A stretch of DNA of 16,832 nucleotides from JBHHYR01 sp046757585. Its GTDB lineage: Bacteria > Desulfobacterota > Binatia > HRBIN30. Location of the stretch: assembly GCA_046757585.1 (NCBI GenBank), contig JBHHYR010000069.1, positions 1 to 16,832 of the forward strand, given 5' to 3'. Of the stretch, positions 12,908 to 16,832 are shown piece after piece. The notes beneath the pieces were generated by a model. That model was given only the letters and a program-made list of their open reading frames with translations. It was not told the DNA's origin and ran no database searches. Position 1 is the first letter of the stretch, and each line of letters begins with the position of its first letter. The position numbers and the translations under genes were made by a program.

Positions 12908-15900
12908 CTCCCGGCACCCCCGTCCGGTCGAGGGTCTGATCCAGGCGTGCCACGTCGTCCGGTGCGAGGTTGAAGTATCTCGCCTCCGGGTGATGGAAGA
13001 CGAGCGCGGTCACCGAGCCTTCCGGGTCCATCATGTAGCCGCTGGTCAGACGGACGCCGATGTGCTCAGGCACACTGAGCAAGCGAAAGAGCCGTTCCTG
13101 GTCCTCGAGGCGCGGGCAGGCCGGGTAGCCGAAGGAGACGCGGATGCCGCGGTACTTGGCTTTGAACAGATCGTTCTTCGTGGTCCCGGCTGGGTCGGCA
13201 AAGCCCCACATCGCACGGATCTTCTGATGCAGCAGCTCGGCGAACGCTTCCGCGCCCTCGAGCGCCAATGCCTGCAGGATGTGCGACTTCAGGTAGTGGC
13301 CTTGTTCCTTCCACTGTTCGGCGAGCGCGCGCACACCAGGTCCGATGGTGGTCGCGAAGAGGCACACGTAATCCGGTCGTCCGGCATCGACCGGTAACAC
13401 GAAGTCGGCGAGACACAGGTAAGGCGCGGCAACTTGGCGTCCGAAGTGAAACCTCTCGATCACCTCGTGCCCGTCGCCGGCGTGGATCAGCAAGGTGTCA
13501 CCGTCGGCGTGCGCGTGGAAGAAGCGGTAGACGGCCTTCGCGCTGATGTCCTTGCGCGCCAGCATGGCCGCTTCGACTGCAGCCACATGTTCCCGCAGCG
13601 CCAGCGCCCGGGAGTTTCCTGCCGCCAGCGCCGCCTCGAACTTGCCCTTGAAGCCGAGGTGTCGCGTGTACAGCATGGCGGGATTGATGTACGGGAAGAT
13701 TGCAGCAAGGTCGTAGTCGCGAATCACGTGCCGGCGGAGATCGGGCGGTGCTGGGATCACTGCCAGTGGTTGGATCGCCGACTTCCTGGGGGCGGCCGGC
13801 GCGGTGGCTCGCGGTTGTTCCGACTTCCCCTCGGCTGCTTGCAGCCGCGTGGTTTCCTCCTGGAGCTTGGCCGCCAGGGCGTGCCGCCTGCTCCTGTCCA
13901 TCAACTGATTCGCCAGATCGAGGCCAGTCATTGCGTCCTTGGCGTACGCCACGGTCCCGCCGTACTGCGGGGCGATCTTGAGGCGCGCAAAGCGGTTGGA
14001 CAGTGCGGCCCCGCCCACCAGGATCGGGCAGCTCACGCCAGCAGCGTGGAGATCCTGTGCCGTGGCCACCATCATCTGCGCCGACTTCACCAGGAGGCCC
14101 GACAGGCCGATCGCGTCCGGCTTGTGGTGGCGGTACGCCTCGATCAGCTGTTCCGGGGGCACCTTGATGCCGAGGTTGATGATCTTGAAGCCGTTGTTGC
14201 TCAGGATGATGTCGACGAGATTCTTGCCGATGTCGTGCACGTCGCCCTTGACGGTGGCGAGCACGATCGCGCCCTTCATCGCGGCGTCGGTTGTCTCCAT
14301 GTGCGGCTCGAGATGAGCCACCGCTGCCTTCATTGCTTCGGCCGACTGCAGTACTTCGGCGACGATCATCTCGTTGGCGCCAAACAGCCGGCCGACCTCG
14401 TCCATGCCCGCCATCAGCGGGCCGTTGATGATCTCCAAGGGCTTGCGATCGCGCAGCGCAACGTCGAGGTCGGCGAACAGGCCGTCCTTGCTGCCTTCCA
14501 GGATGTACAGCGCCAACCGCTCATCGAGCGGCAAGTCCCGCCTTTGCTCGACGGTCTTCTGCGGTGCCTTGGTACGAAAATGGGCGCTGAAGGCCGCGAT
14601 CGGATCGTCGCCTCGCCACCAGATCAAGTCTTCCGCGAGCCGTCGCTCGTCCTCGGGGATCGAGGGATAGCGCTGCAGCTTTTCAGCGTTGACGATGGCC
14701 ATGTCGAGACCGGCCTGGACGCAATGGTACAGGAAGACCGAGTTGAGCACGTCGCGGCCGGCAGGCGGCAAGCCGAAGGAGACGTTCGACACGCCGAGGA
14801 TCGTCCTGCACCGCGGCAGCGCCTGCTTGATGAGCCGGATACCCTCGATGGTTTCGACCCCCGACCCGATGTAGTTCCTGTCGCCGGTGCCGACCGGAAA
14901 GACAAGCGCGTCGAAGAAGAGGTCTTCGGCCGGCACGCCGTACTTGCGCGTCAGGAGCTCGCACGAGCGCTGTGCGATCTGCAGCTTACGCTGGCGCGTA
15001 ATCGCCTGCGCCTGTTGCCTATCTTCGTCGATGCATCCCACCACCAGCGCTGCGCCGAAGCGGCGCGCCAGCGGCGCGACGCGCTGGAAGCGGACCTCGC
15101 CGTCTTCGAGGTTGATGGAATTGATGATCGACTTCCCCTGTGTCCGACTCAGCGCCTGCTCGATCACTGCCGCATCCGTGGAGTCGATCATGAGGGGGAC
15201 CCGCACCTTCTTCACCAGCGTGTCGAGAAAGGCGCAGGTGTCAGCCGCTTCATCGCGATCCGGGTCCTGCAGGCAGACGTCGAGCACCTGTGCCCCCTTG
15301 CGCACCTGCGCGCGGCCGACCTCCGCGGCCTGCTCGATCTCTCCGGCGGCGATGAGCTGCTTGAACTTCCGGCTGCCGAGCACGTTGGTGCGTTCGCCCA
15401 CGATGACGGGACGGGTATCGTCATCGATGTGCAATGCGTCGATGCCTGAGACGACCGAGCGGTGCACGCCCTGAGGGCGGTGGGGCGTATGGCGGCTGGC
15501 CACCGCCGCCAACAGCCGAATATGTTCCGCCGTCGTGCCGCAACAACCCCCAAGGATGTTCACCCAGCCCTCGGCACAGAAGCGCTCGACCTTCTCTGCG
15601 AACATGACGGGCAACTCGTTGTAGCGTCCCTCTTCATCCGGCAGGCCGGCGTTGGGAAACACGCAGATCGGAAACCGGGACACTTCGGCGAGCGTGCGCA
15701 GATGGTCCGTCATGAAAGCAGGACCGGTCGCGCAGTTCATACCGATGGCGAAGAGGTCGCGGTGCGCCATCGACACGGACAGCGCTTCGATCGATTGCCC
15801 GGCCAGCATCGTGCCCATGGTTTCAATCGAGACCGACAGGACCACCGGCACCGTGCACCCGAGCTTCGCCAAGGCGTCATCGATGCCCAGCAGCGCGGCT

Positions 15901-16424
15901 TTGACGTTGAGCGTGTCCTGCTGGGTTTCCAGAAACAGGACGTCGACACCCCCTTCGACCAAGGCGATCGTCTGCTGCGTGTACGCCGCGCGCACGGCGT
16001 CGAACGTGATCCCGCCCGTCACCGAGATCGTCTTGGTACCGGGTCCCATCGACCCCGCCACGAAACGGGGCCGCTGCGCGCTGCCGGCAGCATCGGCCGC
16101 CGCCCGCGCCAGCCGCGCCGCCGCGTGGTTGATGCTGACCACGTGGTCCTCAAGCCCGTACTCGGCCAGCACGATCTGCGTCGCACCAAACGTGTCCGTC
16201 TCGATGATGTCGGCGCCGGCATCGAGATAGCCGTGATGGATCCGCTCGATGACGTCCGGCCGCGTGAGCACGAGGTGTTCGTTGCACCCTTCGAGACTGG
16301 GCCCGCCGAAGTCGTCCGCGGCAAGATCACACGCCTGGATCGCGGTTCCCATGGCCCCGTCGAGGACAAGGATGCGCTCCTGCAAAGCCGCACGCAGCGC
16401 GTCGATACGGTGCATCGATAACAT
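12852..16424 (-). CDS. metH: Cobalamin-dependent methionine synthase
   Basis: MetH transfers the methyl group of 5-methyltetrahydrofolate to homocysteine through enzyme-bound cobalamin, making methionine. ATG 16424 is chosen because AGGAAG lies 6 bases upstream and the protein then begins 'MLSMHRIDALRAALQERILVLDGAMGT'; the longer frame to 16565 runs through palindromic repeats. The result is 1190 residues (E. coli 1227). Four modules are present: homocysteine domain with zinc ligands C231 (GMNCATGP) and C294-C295 (GGCCGTT); pterin domain with 'RTNVLGSRKFKQLI' and 'IDSTDAAVIEQAL'; cobalamin cap and binding domains with DVHDIG carrying the lower-ligand His730; and the AdoMet-dependent reactivation domain with 'RGIRVSFGYPACP' near 1095. 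No cobalamin riboswitch is recognisable upstream. It converges on the GT87 gene with a 56-base overlap. Confidence 0.97.
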   Translation of the reverse strand: MLSMHRIDALRAALQERILVLDGAMGTAIQACDLAADDFGGPSLEGCNEHLVLTRPDVIERIHHGYLDAGADIIETDTFGATQIVLAEYGLEDHVVSINHAAARLARAAADAAGSAQRPRFVAGSMGPGTKTISVTGGITFDAVRAAYTQQTIALVEGGVDVLFLETQQDTLNVKAALLGIDDALAKLGCTVPVVLSVSIETMGTMLAGQSIEALSVSMAHRDLFAIGMNCATGPAFMTDHLRTLAEVSRFPICVFPNAGLPDEEGRYNELPVMFAEKVERFCAEGWVNILGGCCGTTAEHIRLLAAVASRHTPHRPQGVHRSVVSGIDALHIDDDTRPVIVGERTNVLGSRKFKQLIAAGEIEQAAEVGRAQVRKGAQVLDVCLQDPDRDEAADTCAFLDTLVKKVRVPLMIDSTDAAVIEQALSRTQGKSIINSINLEDGEVRFQRVAPLARRFGAALVVGCIDEDRQQAQAITRQRKLQIAQRSCELLTRKYGVPAEDLFFDALVFPVGTGDRNYIGSGVETIEGIRLIKQALPRCRTILGVSNVSFGLPPAGRDVLNSVFLYHCVQAGLDMAIVNAEKLQRYPSIPEDERRLAEDLIWWRGDDPIAAFSAHFRTKAPQKTVEQRRDLPLDERLALYILEGSKDGLFADLDVALRDRKPLEIINGPLMAGMDEVGRLFGANEMIVAEVLQSAEAMKAAVAHLEPHMETTDAAMKGAIVLATVKGDVHDIGKNLVDIILSNNGFKIINLGIKVPPEQLIEAYRHHKPDAIGLSGLLVKSAQMMVATAQDLHAAGVSCPILVGGAALSNRFARLKIAPQYGGTVAYAKDAMTGLDLANQLMDRSRRHALAAKLQEETTRLQAAEGKSEQPRATAPAAPRKSAIQPLAVIPAPPDLRRHVIRDYDLAAIFPYINPAMLYTRHLGFKGKFEAALAAGNSRALALREHVAAVEAAMLARKDISAKAVYRFFHAHADGDTLLIHAGDGHEVIERFHFGRQVAAPYLCLADFVLPVDAGRPDYVCLFATTIGPGVRALAEQWKEQGHYLKSHILQALALEGAEAFAELLHQKIRAMWGFADPAGTTKNDLFKAKYRGIRVSFGYPACPRLEDQERLFRLLSVPEHIGVRLTSGYMMDPEGSVTALVFHHPEARYFNLAPDDVARLDQTLDRTGVPGATLDRQPPQVADPPHPGS

Positions 16425-16489
16425 CTGACTCTTCCTGTGTAGCGTACCGATGAGCGGAATTCCAAGGGCCTGGCTCGGAGGAGACGTCA

Positions 16490-16602
16490 CCGCTTCCCCT
16501 TTCGACCAAGGTGACAAAGGAGGACTGAGCCATGGGACTGAGGGGGATTTGCGGCGCACCGGCAAATCCTCCCTGCCGCTGCTTTGCGAAAGGAGGGGAC
16601 CC
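16490..16602. repeat. Two REP-like hairpin units in inverted orientation
   Basis: Unit A (about 16493-16553) has CTTCCCCTTTCG, then CAAAGGAGGACTGAG and AGGGGGATTTGC. Unit B (about 16561-16600), read on the minus strand, has GTCCCCTCCTTTCGCAAAG and AGGGAGGATTTGCC. The inner ends AGGGGGATTTGC and GCAAATCCTCCCT pair around the nine-base GCGGCGCACC region to give a strong hairpin, and each unit also holds its own smaller C/G-rich palindrome. This is the layout of a REP pair (BIME-like). It lies between the MaoC-like stop and the metH start, where it may also end or attenuate transcription. Confidence 0.6.
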
Positions 16603-16625
16603 GTAGTTGCGGCGTCGGCTCGAAG

Positions 16626-16832
16626 TCAGCGCAACGCGCTCGCCGTGCCAACGATCGTTTTCACACCGTCATCCTTCTCGCACCAGACATCCGCGTGAAC
16701 ACGGGTCTTCGCGCCCTCGCGAGTTTCGTCCCGCACTTTGCCGCGCACGAGGAGATGATCGTTGGGCCAGACGACGTTGACCAGACTGACGTTGAGCTTG
16801 CCACCGCAGAACCAACCGGCGCCGAAATTATG
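16626..16832 (-). CDS. MaoC-like hotdog-fold protein, C-terminal part (cut by window edge)
   Basis: Read on the minus strand from the last base, 68 codons run to TGA 16628-16626: 'HNFGAGWFCGGKLNVSLVNVVWPNDHLLVRGKVRDE', then 'TRVHADVWCEKDDGVKTIVGTASAL'. The pattern of a short helix end, a 'v.P.D.l.vrGkV' strand and a 'v.leVwcek.dG..vv.GtAsa' strand is the C-terminal half of a MaoC/(R)-hydratase-like hotdog domain, which acts on acyl-CoA substrates. The catalytic Asp/His (usually in the N-terminal half) is outside the window, so activity cannot be judged. It lies upstream of metH on the same strand with about 200 bases of repeats between. Confidence 0.65.
   Translation of the reverse strand, partial: HNFGAGWFCGGKLNVSLVNVVWPNDHLLVRGKVRDETREGAKTRVHADVWCEKDDGVKTIVGTASALR

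Noticed and set aside
13434..15449. 671-residue open frame on the plus strand inside metH
   Set aside because: It is exactly antisense to conserved metH codons; its Asp/His/Arg-rich translation resembles no protein and it has no ribosome binding site. Long antisense frames are expected in GC-rich genes.
16425..16625. Cobalamin riboswitch before metH
   Set aside because: No B12-box-like conserved core is visible; the stretch is explained by REP-like hairpins.

Overview
The window is GC-rich bacterial chromosome with densely packed genes on both strands. No gene fixes the taxon. The mix of a cobalamin-dependent methionine synthase, an rph-rdgB pair, a sigma-54 activator, an exosortase/archaeosortase-type enzyme, a GT87 membrane glycosyltransferase and tRNAs without an encoded CCA would fit a deltaproteobacterium-like or related soil or groundwater lineage. 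That placement is inference.

Positions 1-390 hold the C-terminal part of an EamA/DMT transporter. Positions 391-3310 are a gene graveyard holding pieces of at least seven unrelated genes, each cut short and several also frameshifted or carrying a stop: a DUF11 wall-protein domain (+), a Rv2258c-like methyltransferase (-), the first half of a secreted TPR protein (+), the start of a cupin (-), the end of a glutathione S-transferase (-), a BNR/Asp-box repeat protein (+) and a MoaD/ThiS sulfur carrier (+). They meet abruptly, and a G/C-rich hairpin repeat lies between two of them.

From 3352 the sequence becomes ordinary and intact. A minus-strand block holds, in transcription order, RNase PH (rph), the ITP/XTP pyrophosphatase (rdgB), tRNA-Pro(TGG), tRNA-Arg(TCT) and a PlsC/YihG-like acyltransferase. 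Divergent from rph is a plus-strand run: a sigma-54 activator with no sensory domain, a stand-alone receiver protein, a DHH-family phosphoesterase, an exosortase/archaeosortase-family transpeptidase and a membrane protein whose start overlaps the exosortase stop. Positions 9908-11620 are accessory in character: a ribbon-helix-helix protein with a C-terminal zinc-binding-like motif, a small single-pass membrane protein, a 165-bp palindromic MITE-like element and a small gene whose 5' end runs into that element.

A GT87-type glycosyltransferase (+) then converges on a full-length metH (-), with a 56-bp 3' overlap. Upstream of metH lie two inverted REP-like hairpin units and the C-terminus of a MaoC-like hotdog protein running off the window.

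The best candidates for something not well described are the DHH phosphoesterase-exosortase-membrane protein group, in which the DHH enzyme has Gln where the first metal-ligand His is expected; the RHH-zinc-finger fusion; the separate activator and receiver genes; and the MITE-like hairpin. No CRISPR array, rRNA, phage module or complete transposase was seen.
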